A stretch of 64,000 nucleotides of DNA from assembly GCF_900289045.1 (NCBI RefSeq), contig NZ_LT985188.1, positions 2,480,001 through 2,544,000 of the forward strand. Reading direction: 5' to 3'. Shown piece after piece: positions 8,592 through 17,192 of this stretch; within the stretch, counting starts at the first letter, position 1, and each line of letters begins with the position of its first letter. This DNA is from Micropruina glycogenica. GTDB lineage: Bacteria > Actinomycetota > Actinomycetes > Propionibacteriales > Propionibacteriaceae. The notes below the pieces were generated by a model. The model did not search any database. It saw nothing but the letters and a program-made list of their open reading frames with translations, and was not told where the DNA came from. Both the position numbers and the translations under genes were made by a program.

Positions 8592-9920
8592 CTAGCTCTC
8601 GAGTGCCAGCCCGGCATGCTCGGGCAAGAACAGAGCCGCACCGGCGGCGAGCAGAAACGCCACGCCGAACACGCCGAAGACCAGCACCATGCCGCCGGCG
8701 CCGAGCAGCAGCGGCACGCTGAGCGGGGCGATCATCGACGCGATGCGGCCGAAGGCCGCGGCGGCGCCCGTGCCCTTGCCGCGCACCGCTGTCGGGTACA
8801 GCTCGGGGCCGACCGCGTACAGCGCACCCCACGCCCCCAGGTTGAAGAACGACAGCGCGCAGCCGGTCATGACGATCAGCACCTCGGTGGTGGCGAACCC
8901 GAACGCCGCCGCCGCGAAGGCCGAGCCGGCGAGAAACACCGACAGGGTGAGCCGCCGCCCCCACTTCTCGATCAGCCAGGCCGCCACGGCGTAACCGGGC
9001 AGTTGGGCCAACGTGATGATCAGGGTGAACTCGAAGCTGCGCACCAGCGGAAACCCGCGCTGCACCAGCAGGGTCGGAATCCAGATGAACGCCCCGTAGT
9101 AGCTCAGGTTGATGCAGAACCAGACCGTCCAGAGCGCGATGGTGCGGGCCCGGTAGGCCGGCGACCAGATCGAGTCGGTGCCGGCGGCCTTCGCCACCGG
9201 CGCGTCGGGGCTGGGCACCGGCTCGACACCGGCGGCCTGTTCGAAGTCGCGCACGGCGGCCTCGGCCTGCTCGACGCGTCCCTTCGACTCCAGGAACCGG
9301 ACGGACTCGGGCAGCCCCCAGCGGATCGCGGCGGCGTAGGCGGTCGGAATGACGCCGACTGCGAGGGCCCAGCGCCAGCCGTCCGGGCTCGATGGCACGA
9401 CCAGGTAGCCGATCAGCGCCGCCAGAATCCAGCCGATCGCCCAGAACGCCTCCAGAGCCACCACCACCCGACCGCGGATCGCCTTGGGCGCGTACTCGCT
9501 GACCAGAGTGGACGCCACGGGCAGTTCGGCCCCCAGGCCGACGCCGACGATGAACCGCAGCACGATCAACATGCCCACCGACGTGACCAGCGCCGAGGCG
9601 CCGGTGGCCACCCCGTACACCAGCAGGGTGAGGGCGAACACCTGGCGACGCCCGATACGATCGGCCAGCAGGCCGCCCAGCGAGGCGCCGATGGCCATGC
9701 CGACGAAGCCGATCGAGCCGATCCACGACAGGGTCGTCGAGTCGAGCTTCCATTGGCCGGCCAGGGCCGCCATGACGAACGAGATCAGCCCGACGTCCAT
9801 GGCGTCGAGCGCCCAGCCCAGGCCCGAGCCGACCAGCAGTCGTGCGTGCTTGCGGGTGAACGGCAACCGATCGAGTCGCTGCGACCTGGTGAGCGTCGTG
9901 TCGCTGACAGCTTCAGCCAT
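8592..9920 (-). CDS. MFS transporter, sugar-porter/NiaP-like
   Basis: A 442-residue major facilitator with about 12 membrane segments. It has the loop 2-3 motif GGLLADRIGRR, the 'GVGLGAELPVASTLVSEYAP' helix and 'PESVRFLESKGR' after TM6. These are features of the sugar-porter-like group that includes niacin and aromatic acid carriers, but the substrate cannot be read from sequence. The start is set by a strong Shine-Dalgarno AAGGAGG, 7 nt before ATG 9920. That SD lies exactly in the loop of a 7-bp hairpin (9920-9942). A TAGACT -10 box lies at 9951-9956. It is probably a single-gene transcript, followed by tkt on the same strand after 183 bp. Confidence 0.88.
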   Translation of the reverse strand: MAEAVSDTTLTRSQRLDRLPFTRKHARLLVGSGLGWALDAMDVGLISFVMAALAGQWKLDSTTLSWIGSIGFVGMAIGASLGGLLADRIGRRQVFALTLLVYGVATGASALVTSVGMLIVLRFIVGVGLGAELPVASTLVSEYAPKAIRGRVVVALEAFWAIGWILAALIGYLVVPSSPDGWRWALAVGVIPTAYAAAIRWGLPESVRFLESKGRVEQAEAAVRDFEQAAGVEPVPSPDAPVAKAAGTDSIWSPAYRARTIALWTVWFCINLSYYGAFIWIPTLLVQRGFPLVRSFEFTLIITLAQLPGYAVAAWLIEKWGRRLTLSVFLAGSAFAAAAFGFATTEVLIVMTGCALSFFNLGAWGALYAVGPELYPTAVRGKGTGAAAAFGRIASMIAPLSVPLLLGAGGMVLVFGVFGVAFLLAAGAALFLPEHAGLALES

Positions 9921-9942
9921 TATTGGTCCTCCTTGCCAATAA
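9920..9942 (-). promoter_or_regulatory. Hairpin presenting the MFS gene Shine-Dalgarno
   Basis: TTATTGG (9920-9926) and CCAATAA (9936-9942) are perfect inverted arms around a 9-nt loop that holds the AAGGAGG ribosome-binding site on the minus strand. The first arm touches the start codon. It may be an RNA element that presents or hides the SD, or a DNA operator just downstream of the TAGACT promoter. Confidence 0.4.
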
Positions 9943-9978
9943 ACGGCCACAGTCTAGTGGTGCGGCTCTGTACTGCCG

Positions 9979-10149
9979 ATGGGCCCGCAGTTCGGAACCG
10001 CGGCGGCTCACCAAGGTGGCCGGACCACCTACCGCCTGACCGATGGGGACGGCCACACGATCGTGGTACTCACCGGCCGGCGGACGGGTGGCGCCACGGC
10101 GCGCGTACCCACGGCACCGAGTGCCGGCGTGGTGGGCAAGGGGCGCTGA
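9979..10149 (+). other. Possible small ORF or gene remnant (56 codons)
   Basis: This 206-bp gap between two minus-strand genes contains a plus-strand frame, ATG 9979 to TGA 10149. Its middle reads RTTYRLTDGDGHTIVVLTGR, which looks like a beta-strand segment of a real protein. It has no SD and no leaderless promoter, and I recognise no family. It is best read as a remnant or chance frame. Confidence 0.15.
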
Positions 10150-10156
10150 TCGCCGG

Positions 10157-11185
10157 TCAGGGAGTGACGGCGATCTTGACGCCCAGCCGGTCGCGCACGG
10201 CGTCGTAGGCGGCCACGGCATCGTTCAAGTCGAAGCTGTGGGTGACGATCGCGTCGGCGTCGAGCGCACCCGACTCCAACAGCCGCACGGCGGCCTGTAC
10301 GTCGCGCCGCCGGGCGTTGCTGCCGCCGGTGACGACCAGTTCTTTGTAGTGCAGCAGGTTGACGTCGACCTCGGCGGTGGAACCCTTGGGAAAGCCGGCG
10401 AAGAAGTTCACCCGACCACCGGGACGGGCCAGGTCGAGCGCCACCGTGGCTAGTTCGGTGTCACCGATGCAGACTACGACGACGTCAGCACCGAGACCCC
10501 CCGTTGCGTCGGCGACGGCCTGTTTCAGCTCGTCCGGCCCCACGGCGAGCGCCCCGAGAGCCGCGGCCGGCTCGCGACGAGCCACCGATCGGTTCGACAC
10601 GATCACCTGCCCCGCGCCGGACGCCTTGGCCAACTGCAGGTGCAACAGCCCGATCGGCCCGGCACCCAGAATCGCCACCACGTCGCCGGGGTGCACGCGG
10701 TACTGGTTCAACGCGTTGATGCAGCACGACAGCGGCTCAGCCAGGGCCAGATGCGTCGGCTTCACCTCGGTGCGGGTGGTGATCAGGTTGCCCTGCGCCA
10801 CCGCCTGGGCAGGTATCAGGCAGTAGTCGGCCAGGCCGCCGTCGATCTCGTAGCCGATCAACCGCAGGTTCTCGCACAGGTGCTCATAACCCAACAGGCA
10901 GGTTCGGCAGTGGTTGCACGACAGCACGATCGAGGGGGTCGCCTGCTGGCCCACGTCGTAGCCGGTGACACCGTCGCCGAGGGCGGCGACTCGTCCGGCG
11001 ATCTCGTGGCCCATCACCACACCGGGCCGAACCCCCGCGGTCTTGGCGCCGCTGATGATGCGCAGATCGGTGCCGCACAGGGTGGTGGCCTCGACCTTCA
11101 GCAACACTTCACCGGGCCCGGGGGTTGGGTCGGCACGTTGCTGAAGCTCGACTCGCCCTGGTTGCACCAGCACCAACGCCCGCAT
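10157..11185 (-). CDS. Zinc-dependent alcohol/polyol dehydrogenase (MDR)
   Basis: A 342-residue medium-chain dehydrogenase. Catalytic zinc ligands are the Cys in TLCGTD and His-Glu in GHEIAGRV. Structural zinc is bound by the four-Cys cluster CNHCRTC...HLC. The NAD(P) fold has GAGPIGLLHLQLAK. It should oxidise a secondary alcohol or polyol (sorbitol-, threonine- or butanediol-dehydrogenase type); the exact substrate is not decidable. The start ATG 11185 has AGGAGG 4 nt upstream and a TAGACT -10 box at 11212-11217. An FGGY sugar kinase lies 2.5 kb away, which could support a polyol pathway, though the genes between are unrelated. Confidence 0.88.
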   Translation of the reverse strand: MRALVLVQPGRVELQQRADPTPGPGEVLLKVEATTLCGTDLRIISGAKTAGVRPGVVMGHEIAGRVAALGDGVTGYDVGQQATPSIVLSCNHCRTCLLGYEHLCENLRLIGYEIDGGLADYCLIPAQAVAQGNLITTRTEVKPTHLALAEPLSCCINALNQYRVHPGDVVAILGAGPIGLLHLQLAKASGAGQVIVSNRSVARREPAAALGALAVGPDELKQAVADATGGLGADVVVVCIGDTELATVALDLARPGGRVNFFAGFPKGSTAEVDVNLLHYKELVVTGGSNARRRDVQAAVRLLESGALDADAIVTHSFDLNDAVAAYDAVRDRLGVKIAVTP

Positions 11186-11251
11186 ATCGCCTCCTCGCGA
11201 TCAGGGTCGTCAGTCTAGAACGAAGCCAGGCGTCAGGGCTGAGCAGGATTA

Positions 11252-11289
11252 GGGGACGGTTCCGTGATCCGAATCAGAGAACCGCCCCC
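11252..11289 (-). terminator. Hairpin terminator after the Lrp-type gene
   Basis: GGGGACGGTTC (11252-11262) pairs with GAACCGCCCCC (11279-11289), 10 of 11 pairs, just after the Lrp/AsnC stop codon. It separates that gene from the zinc dehydrogenase promoter. There is no long U tract, as is common in this GC range. Confidence 0.6.
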
Positions 11290-11297
11290 TTGATGGC

Positions 11298-11777
11298 TCA
11301 GGCGCGCTGGTCGGACGCCCGGTGTTCGAGCAGCGGCCTGGTGCGGTTGCCCATCACCTGCGACAGAGAAATCACCGTGTTCGACCGCACCACGCCCTCG
11401 ATGGCCAGGATTCGGTTGGTGATGCGGTGCAGGTGGCCGGTGTCGCGGGCCACCACCTTGATCAGGTAGTCGGCGTCGCCGGTGGTGGCGTGCACCTCGA
11501 TCACCTCGGGCACCCGCGCCAGCGCCACGGCCATGCCCTCACCGAGCGCCTGGCTGATCGACAGCGACACGAAACCGACGATCGGGTAGCCCAGGCTGGC
11601 CGGCGAGATGCGCTGGCTGAACCCCAGAAACACGCCGTCACGGGTGAGTCGCTGCAGGCGCGCGTGCACGGTGTTGCGCGAGATGCCGAGCACCCGGGCC
11701 AACTCGAGAATCGACGCGTCGGAGTGGTCGTCCAAGGCCAGCAGAATGCGGGCGTCCAGGGGGTCGATCGTCGGCAT
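11298..11777 (-). CDS. Lrp/AsnC family transcription regulator
   Basis: A 159-residue regulator with an N-terminal winged helix-turn-helix (LDARILLALDDHSDASILELARVLGISRNTVHARL) and a C-terminal ligand-sensing domain with the 'HATTGDADYLIKV' and 'RSNTVISLSQVM' strands. Such proteins sense amino acids as octamers. It is divergent from pat, so it probably controls that aminotransferase and itself. The start is placed at ATG 11777, 7 nt after a CAAGAT box; ATG 11786 would overlap that box. The shared 99-bp gap carries TGTGC/GCACA half-sites and a GAAA-CCC-TTTC palindrome. Confidence 0.9.
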   Translation of the reverse strand: MPTIDPLDARILLALDDHSDASILELARVLGISRNTVHARLQRLTRDGVFLGFSQRISPASLGYPIVGFVSLSISQALGEGMAVALARVPEVIEVHATTGDADYLIKVVARDTGHLHRITNRILAIEGVVRSNTVISLSQVMGNRTRPLLEHRASDQRA

Positions 11778-11804
11778 GCTTGACATCTTGTCACCGATCT
11801 TCAG

Positions 11805-11848
11805 TGTGCGAGGGCATTATGCACATGAGAAACCCTTTCAGTTGTGCA
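11805..11848. promoter_or_regulatory. Candidate Lrp/AsnC operator region between lrp-like gene and pat
   Basis: TGTGC at 11805, GCACA at 11821 and TGTGCA at 11843 form spaced half-sites around the palindrome GAAACCCTTTC at 11829-11839. The arrangement sits midway between the divergent starts at 11777 and 11877, as expected for autoregulation by an Lrp-type protein. Confidence 0.4.
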
Positions 11849-11876
11849 GATGTTCGAAGGCTCGCATGATCCTCAC

Positions 11877-12959
11877 ATGAGCACAGCACCCAGCACGCCC
11901 CGCCTGCGATCGGCGGTCACCAGCCTGGCCCCCTACGTGGCCGGGCGTCGCGCCACGTCGGCAGGGATCGCTCCGCTGGCCTCGAACGAGAGCCATTTTC
12001 CGCCCCTGCCGTCGGTGCTGGCGCAGGTGGCTGCGAGCGCCGGGCGCATCAACCGTTACCCCGACAGCGCCGCGGTCGAACTGCGCGAGCGCATCGCCGC
12101 CCACGTGGGCGTGACGGCTGATGAGGTGGCGGTCGGCCCCGGCAGCGTCGGGGTGCTGCAACAGATCATCGAGTCGGTCTGCGACGCCGGTGACGAGGTG
12201 GTGTTCGCGTGGCGCTCGTTCGAGGCCTATCCGCTGCTGGTCACCCTGGCCGGCGCCACTCCGGTGCCGGTGCCGCTGACCGCCGACGAGGGTCACGACC
12301 TGCCGGCGATGGTCGCGGCGATCACCGACCGCACCCGCCTGGTGCTGCTGTGCACGCCCAACAACCCGACCGGCGTGACGATCGCCGGGGCCGACCTCGA
12401 CCGTTTTCTGGCCGCCGTGCCCAGCGACGTGCTCGTGGTGATCGACGAGGCCTACCTCGAGTACGCCACCGGTGAGCGGCTGGACGCCATCGCTCGCTAC
12501 CGCACCCACCCGAACGTCTGCGTGCTGCGCACCTTCTCGAAGGCGTACGGCCTGGCCGGGCTGCGGGTCGGCTACGGCATCGCCACGCCCGCCGTGGCCG
12601 CCGCCCTTCGCCGCACCGGCGTGCCGTTCGGGGTGAGCAGCATCGCCCAGGCCGCCGCGATCGCGTCCCTCGACGCCGCGGACGAGCTGGCCGGACGGGT
12701 GGCTGCGGTGGCCGCCGAACGCGACCGGGTGACGCTCGCGCTGCGCGCTCTGGGCTATGCGGTGCCCCGCTCGCAGGCCAACTTCGTCTGGCTGCGCACC
12801 ACCGACGCCGGACGCGAGCAGTTGCTGAGCGCCTTCGACGCCGCCGACATTCTGGTGCGCGGCTATGCCGGCGACGGGGTGCGCGTCACCATCGCCGACG
12901 CCGCCAGCAACGACCGGGTGATCAGGGTGCTGGCCGGGCTTGCACAGGCGGCGGCATGA
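11877..12959 (+). CDS. pat: Aromatic amino-acid aminotransferase (Pat/HisC2 type)
   Basis: A 360-residue PLP enzyme of aminotransferase class I/II. Motifs: LASNES, RYPD, VFAWRSFEAYP, CTPNNPTG, VVIDEAYLEY, and the PLP Lys in TFSKAYGLAGLRVGYG. The later pattern VPFGVSSIAQAAAIASLDAADEL and SQANFVWL matches the actinobacterial Pat (HisC2) group, which transaminates phenylpyruvate and similar keto acids, more closely than histidinol-phosphate aminotransferase. Histidine-pathway activity cannot be excluded. The start ATG 11877 is 6 nt after a CATGAT box, so probably leaderless. It overlaps the next gene by ATGA, and the divergent Lrp/AsnC gene is the likely regulator. Confidence 0.9.
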   Translation: MSTAPSTPRLRSAVTSLAPYVAGRRATSAGIAPLASNESHFPPLPSVLAQVAASAGRINRYPDSAAVELRERIAAHVGVTADEVAVGPGSVGVLQQIIESVCDAGDEVVFAWRSFEAYPLLVTLAGATPVPVPLTADEGHDLPAMVAAITDRTRLVLLCTPNNPTGVTIAGADLDRFLAAVPSDVLVVIDEAYLEYATGERLDAIARYRTHPNVCVLRTFSKAYGLAGLRVGYGIATPAVAAALRRTGVPFGVSSIAQAAAIASLDAADELAGRVAAVAAERDRVTLALRALGYAVPRSQANFVWLRTTDAGREQLLSAFDAADILVRGYAGDGVRVTIADAASNDRVIRVLAGLAQAAA

Positions 12960-13600
12960 CCTCGCCCGCACGCGTCACCCGTCCTGCGCAGCCCGAACAC
13001 CGGCCGCAGACCAAGCACGGCGTCGTCGAGGACGTGCTGGGCCTACTGGTGGGCACGGTGCTGGCGTCGTTCGGCCTGTTTCTGCTGCACTCCAGCAGCA
13101 CGGTGACCGGCGGCACCGCCGGCCTGGCCCTGTTGCTGAGCTACGCCCTGCCGGTGCCGTTCGGCGCGATCTTCGTGGCGGTCAACCTGCCGTTTCTGAT
13201 CGCAGCGATCTCACGCAAGGGCCTCGACTTCACCCTGCGCACGCTGCTGGCCATCGCTGTGCTGACGGCCCTGACCGCATTGCACACCGCGGTGGTGCCG
13301 CCCTTGACCCTGCCCCCGCTGTACGCGGCACTGCTGGGCAACGTGCTGGCCGGCGTCGGGCTGCTGATTCTGTTTCGCCATCGCGCCAGCCTGGGCGGTT
13401 TCAACATCGTCGGGCTGATCATGCAAGAGCGGCGCGGCATTCCGGCCGGCTACGTGCAACTGGTGCTCGACCTGATGGTGCTGCTGGCCTCGCTGATCGT
13501 GCTGCCGCTGCCACTGGTGGCCGTTTCGGCGCTGGGTGCGGTGGTGCTCAACGTCGCCATCGCGCTCAATCACCGGGCCGACCGCTACACCGGCTGGTGA
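12956..13600 (+). CDS. YitT-family membrane protein
   Basis: A 214-residue integral membrane protein with about five to six hydrophobic segments. The first is GLLVGTVLASFGLFLLHSSSTVTGGTAGLALLLSY in outline, with the STVTGGTAGLA turn typical of the YitT/DUF161 family. A second glycine-rich turn, ASLGGFNIVGLI, is the repeated half of the same fold. The family's function is unresolved. It overlaps pat by 4 nt (ATGA), so translation is coupled, and a role in moving or sensing an amino-acid-related compound is possible but unproven. Confidence 0.8.
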   Translation: MTSPARVTRPAQPEHRPQTKHGVVEDVLGLLVGTVLASFGLFLLHSSSTVTGGTAGLALLLSYALPVPFGAIFVAVNLPFLIAAISRKGLDFTLRTLLAIAVLTALTALHTAVVPPLTLPPLYAALLGNVLAGVGLLILFRHRASLGGFNIVGLIMQERRGIPAGYVQLVLDLMVLLASLIVLPLPLVAVSALGAVVLNVAIALNHRADRYTGW

Positions 13601-13626
13601 GCAGCCACCCATTTCATGTGCGGCAC

Positions 13627-13726
13627 GAGATCCCGGCGTGCGCCGGGATGACGGTGGGTGCGCCGGGATGACGGTGGGGTCACAGGGGCACGTCACTTCC
13701 GTCATCCCGGCGGGCGCCGGGATCTC
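13627..13726. repeat. Dispersed REP-like repeats (family B) between convergent genes
   Basis: This 146-bp gap between convergent genes holds GAGATCCCGGCGTGCGCC plus GGGATGACGG from 13627, a tandem partial copy of its right half (GTGCGCCGGGATGACGG), and an inverted copy GTCATCCCGGCGGGCGCC plus GGGATCTC at 13701-13726. Each unit is itself a near palindrome. Related copies lie at 26912-26940 and 26968-26994. Facing copies could fold into a shared terminator. Confidence 0.7.
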
Positions 13727-13747
13727 AGAACGCACAGCCGAAGGACA

Positions 13748-15238
13748 TCACCCCTGCTGGATCGCCGCCAGTTTGTGCTGCAACTCGACCGTGGCCGGGT
13801 GCAGGTGCCGGTAGATGTCGTACAACTCGTCGTAGCGCTCTTGGTTGTCGGGGTTGGGTTCGATGGTTCCCACTCGCGGCGACCAGTCGGCGTCTTCATC
13901 GATGAAGCCGCCGGCCACCCCGATCAGCATCGCGTCGCCGTAGCAGGCGCCCACCGACTGCTCGGTGATCTCTTGGGTGAGCCCCGTGATGTCGCTGATG
14001 ATCTGCGGCCACAGCCCGCCCTTGGTGCCGCCACCCACAGCGAACGCCTTGCGCCCCGAGCCGCCCGCGTCGTGCATGACTTCGAGCACGTGCCGTGCGC
14101 CGTAGGCGGTCGCCTCCATCAGCGCCCGGTACAGGTGACCGCGGCCGTGGTTCAGGGTCAGTCCGATCACCGTGCCTCGGGCGTTCGGGTCGAGCAGCGG
14201 CGTCCGCTCACCGGCGAAGTAGGGCAGGATCACGAGCCCGTCCGAACCGGGAGCGACCGCCTCGGCCTCTTTGCTCAGCTCGCCGAAGTCGGTGTTGCCG
14301 CAGACGTCGCGCAGCCACTTGGTGAGCGACCCGCTGGTCGCCATGCCGGACGCCAGGTTGTAGGTGTTCTCGAACAGGTGCGCGTTGCTCCACAACTGGG
14401 CCGACGGCAGTGATTCGTCGGTGACCAGCACGATCGACATCGTCGAGCCGTAGATCACCACCGCGTCGCCCGGCTTGCGCACCCCCACGCTCATCGCGTC
14501 GGCGAAGCTGTCCATGGTGCCGGCCGCCACCGGAATGCCCTCGGGCAGGCCGCTGCGCTGCGCACCCTCGACCGTGATGTGCCCGATCACCTCGGTGGGC
14601 CACTTCAGCTCGGGCATCGGCAGCCCCGGCGCGATGTCTTCGACCCACTTCTTGATCCAGCGGTTCTTGCCCACGTCGTACAGCGGCTCTGAGTAGCTGG
14701 CCGAGATGTGGTCGAGGTAGTACACGCCGGTCAACCGGTGCGCCAGAAACGTGTGCGCCATGAAGAAGTACCGGGTGCGGTCGTAGATCTCGGGTTCATG
14801 CCGGCGCAACCACAGGATCTTGGCGCCGATCGATTGCGCGTTCAGCGGGTTGCCGCACCGCTTGGTGATGCGGCTCTCACCGAACTTCTCGGTGAGCTCG
14901 TGCACCTCGGCCATGGCCCGGGTGTCGATGCCGTACAGAATGCCCGGCCGCAGCGGTACGGCGTTCTCGTCGGCGGGCAGAAAGCACGGCCCGATGCCGC
15001 TGATCGCCACGCCGGCGATCTCACCCTCACCGTCGGCGGCGGCCACGAGTTCGTCGCAGATGGCTTTGAAGTCGGCCCACCAAACGGTTTCGGCGTCGTG
15101 CTCGGCCCAGCCGTGTCTGGGCAGCGACAGGTGATGCGGTTGCTCCGAGAGCGCCACCACCTCGCCGTTCAGCCGCACCAGAACGCCCTTGGACGAGCCT
15201 GTTCCGATGTCGATACCGACCAGCAGTTGTTCGGCCAT
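13748..15238 (-). CDS. FGGY-family carbohydrate kinase (xylulokinase-like)
   Basis: A 496-residue ASKHA-fold sugar kinase. The N-terminal phosphate loop is GIDIGTGSSKGVLV. A Gly/Asp segment AGTMDSFADAMSVG and the C-terminal adenosine motif GGGTKGGLWPQIISDITG are present, as is the FGGY signature-2 region (YRALMEATAYGARHVLE). These enzymes phosphorylate pentuloses, polyols or glycerol; xylulokinase-like is the best general label. ATG 15238 is preceded by GAAGGGTG. The 240-bp leader upstream is rich in long-range inverted repeats. It is transcribed toward yitT, separated by REP-like repeats. Confidence 0.88.
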   Translation of the reverse strand: MAEQLLVGIDIGTGSSKGVLVRLNGEVVALSEQPHHLSLPRHGWAEHDAETVWWADFKAICDELVAAADGEGEIAGVAISGIGPCFLPADENAVPLRPGILYGIDTRAMAEVHELTEKFGESRITKRCGNPLNAQSIGAKILWLRRHEPEIYDRTRYFFMAHTFLAHRLTGVYYLDHISASYSEPLYDVGKNRWIKKWVEDIAPGLPMPELKWPTEVIGHITVEGAQRSGLPEGIPVAAGTMDSFADAMSVGVRKPGDAVVIYGSTMSIVLVTDESLPSAQLWSNAHLFENTYNLASGMATSGSLTKWLRDVCGNTDFGELSKEAEAVAPGSDGLVILPYFAGERTPLLDPNARGTVIGLTLNHGRGHLYRALMEATAYGARHVLEVMHDAGGSGRKAFAVGGGTKGGLWPQIISDITGLTQEITEQSVGACYGDAMLIGVAGGFIDEDADWSPRVGTIEPNPDNQERYDELYDIYRHLHPATVELQHKLAAIQQG

Positions 15239-15309
15239 GAGATCACCCTTCGCTGCGTGACGCTTCCGGTTCGGTCGAACCCAGTGTCGTGCGTCTGAGG
15301 TGACTTGCA

Positions 15310-15420
15310 CAGGTGGCGGTGTTCAGGGGCGCGCACCGCAAGGCCGACGAGGCAGGTGCACCGGGCCGTCCATCGACGAAGCAGAACACCGCGCAGTGGG
15401 TGCCTGGACGCCGCCACCTG
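15310..15420 (-). promoter_or_regulatory. Structured leader region of the FGGY kinase gene
   Basis: CAGGTGGCGG (15310-15319) pairs with CCGCCACCTG (15411-15420), and nested inside GGTGTTC (15318-15324) pairs with GAACACC (15384-15390). The nested arms overlap by two bases, so the two pairings partly compete. It lies 70-180 nt upstream of the kinase start. It could be an untranslated leader with alternative folds or just GC-rich coincidence. No gene is evident in 15239-15479. Confidence 0.35.
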
Positions 15421-15479
15421 CCAACTGACTCGGACCCATCACACTGGGGCAGGAAGTGGCACCGGGCTAGGGTCTGGGC

Positions 15480-16448
15480 ATGCGCATGCTGCTCACCGGA
15501 AGCAACGGCTTCGTGGGCGGCCACATCGCCGCAGCGGCTCGCCGACGCGGTTGGACGGTGCTGGGCCTGGGTCGCCAACCGGCGCCGGCAACGGCGGTTG
15601 ATCAATATGTGCGGCACGACCTCGGCGAGCCGCTCACGCTGAACGAAGCGGTGGACGTCGTGGTGCACTGCGCCGCCCTGGCCTCACCGTGGGCCCCTCC
15701 CGAGGCCTACCAGCGAGCCAACGTCGACGCCACCCGCAACGTGCTCGATTGGGCCGAGGGGCACGGCACCCCGCCGGTGCACTTCGTCTCGTCGTCGAGC
15801 GTGTTCTACACGGCCGCCGACCAGTTGAACCTCACCGAGCAGTCGCCGATTCCGGCCCCGGCCGACCAGCTCAACGCCTACTCGCGTACCAAGCTGGCCG
15901 GCGAACGGTTGGTCGGGCGGTACCCGGGCGCCTGGAGCGTGCTGCGCCCGCGGGCGGTGTTCGGCCCCGGTGACACCGTTCTGCTGCCCCGGGTGGTGGC
16001 CGCCGCCCGAGCCGGACGGCTGCCGCACTTCGTGCGCCGCGACCGGGCACCGGTGCTGGTCGATCTGACCCACGTCGAGGTGGTGGCCGGCTACGTGTGC
16101 GAGGCCGTGGCGCGCGGCGTGACCGGACCGGTCAACCTGACCAACGGCGAGCCGGTGCAGTTGTACCCGTTTCTGTTCTCGCTGCTCGACGACCTCGGGG
16201 TGCCCAGGCCGCGGCGTCACGTGTCGGTGGGGATGGCGATGGCGCTGGCCCGGGCGTCCGAGATGGTGTCGGCCCGACTGATGAACTACGCCGAGCCGCC
16301 GATCACCACGTTCGGGGTGGCGATGTTCGCCTACTCGAAGACGTTCGACATCACCCACTGCCGGGCCCTGCTGGGTGAGCCGGCCATGAGTATCGAAGCC
16401 GGCCGCCGCGACCTGGTGGCCTGGTGGCGGAGCAACGGTGTGGGCTAG
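15480..16448 (+). CDS. NAD(P)-dependent extended SDR (epimerase/3-beta-HSD type)
   Basis: A 322-residue extended short-chain dehydrogenase. TGSNGFVGG at residues 6-14 is the dinucleotide loop, and the catalytic Tyr134 and Lys138 are in AYSRTK. VSSSSVFY is the usual Ser strand. It resembles the 3-beta-HSD/OleD-like reductases that act on lipidic keto or hydroxy groups, as well as sugar epimerases. It opens the plus-strand half of the 15.5-21.3 kb cluster. The start is leaderless: TAGGGT at 15468-15473, then 6 nt, then ATG. Its stop overlaps the start of the damaged glycosyltransferase gene by 11 nt. Confidence 0.87.
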   Translation: MRMLLTGSNGFVGGHIAAAARRRGWTVLGLGRQPAPATAVDQYVRHDLGEPLTLNEAVDVVVHCAALASPWAPPEAYQRANVDATRNVLDWAEGHGTPPVHFVSSSSVFYTAADQLNLTEQSPIPAPADQLNAYSRTKLAGERLVGRYPGAWSVLRPRAVFGPGDTVLLPRVVAAARAGRLPHFVRRDRAPVLVDLTHVEVVAGYVCEAVARGVTGPVNLTNGEPVQLYPFLFSLLDDLGVPRPRRHVSVGMAMALARASEMVSARLMNYAEPPITTFGVAMFAYSKTFDITHCRALLGEPAMSIEAGRRDLVAWWRSNGVG

Positions 16449-17192
16449 ATCGATCGCCTGGGCGCTCGTCGGTGGCTATGCCGCACTCAGCGCGACTCGC
16501 ATCGCACTGGCGGTGCGCAACTGGCGAGGGGCCGCAGGGCACGAGGCGACCGAGCCACCCGAGCAGACCCCCGGGGGATCACAGTGCTACAGCCGATTCT
16601 GTCGGGCGATCCGGCGCTGCCCCGCGTGCTGGCCGAAAACCTGGCCAACCAGCCGTCCGCCCGGTTCATCTGGCTGGTGGACGCCGACGACCCCGAGGGC
16701 CTGCGCATCACGACCGAACTGGCCGACGGCAACCCGCGGGTCGAGGTGCTTCATTGCCCGCCCTGCCCGCCGCTGACCAACCCGAAGGTGTTCAAGCTGG
16801 CCCTGGGCGAGCCGCACTGCACCGACCTGGTGGCGGTGCTCGACGACGACACGGTGCTGCCGCCCGGCGCCCTGGACAGGGCCCGCGCTGCGCTCAGCGA
16901 GGCCGACCTCGCCACCGGGCTGCCCTGGTACGACAGCGGCGTCGGCCCCTGGAACGCGCTGGTGGCGGGCTTCGTCAACGGCAACGCCCTGGTGACCTAC
17001 TTTCCGCTGCTCGGCAACCACGGGCCGGCGGTGCGGGTGCGAACCCTGCGCGAGGCCGCGATCGCGCTCCCGCGCGCGCTCCGTCTGCCCAGGGCTCCGC
17101 TGCAACGCTTCGCCGCCATGGTGGCCGCGAGCGACCCGCTGGCCGCCGCCGAACGGACGCTGGCCCAGGTCACGTCCGATCGTGCGAGCTAG
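16438..17192 (+). pseudogene. GT2-type glycosyltransferase, frameshifted and C-terminally short
   Basis: The first ~46 codons from GTG 16438 encode a membrane-type N-terminus (ARSIAWALVGGYAALSATRIALA). The glycosyltransferase core continues in another frame from about 16578 (ITVLQPILSGDPALPR..LAENL). The switch needs one extra G at the tract CCCCCGGGGG (16568-16577). The core has a donor-binding LDDDTVLP and VNGNALVTYFPLL, then diverges and stops after ~200 residues. GT2/GT21-like enzymes usually continue with a second acidic motif and RW-type motif, which are absent. A shorter product could start at GTG 16584. Loss of function, a phase-variable tract and sequencing error are all possible. 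Confidence 0.65.

Noticed and set aside
15239-15479. Small plus-strand genes in the kinase/SDR gap
   Set aside because: The frames overlap each other, lack start signals and show only GC-driven composition. The repeats fit a leader region better.
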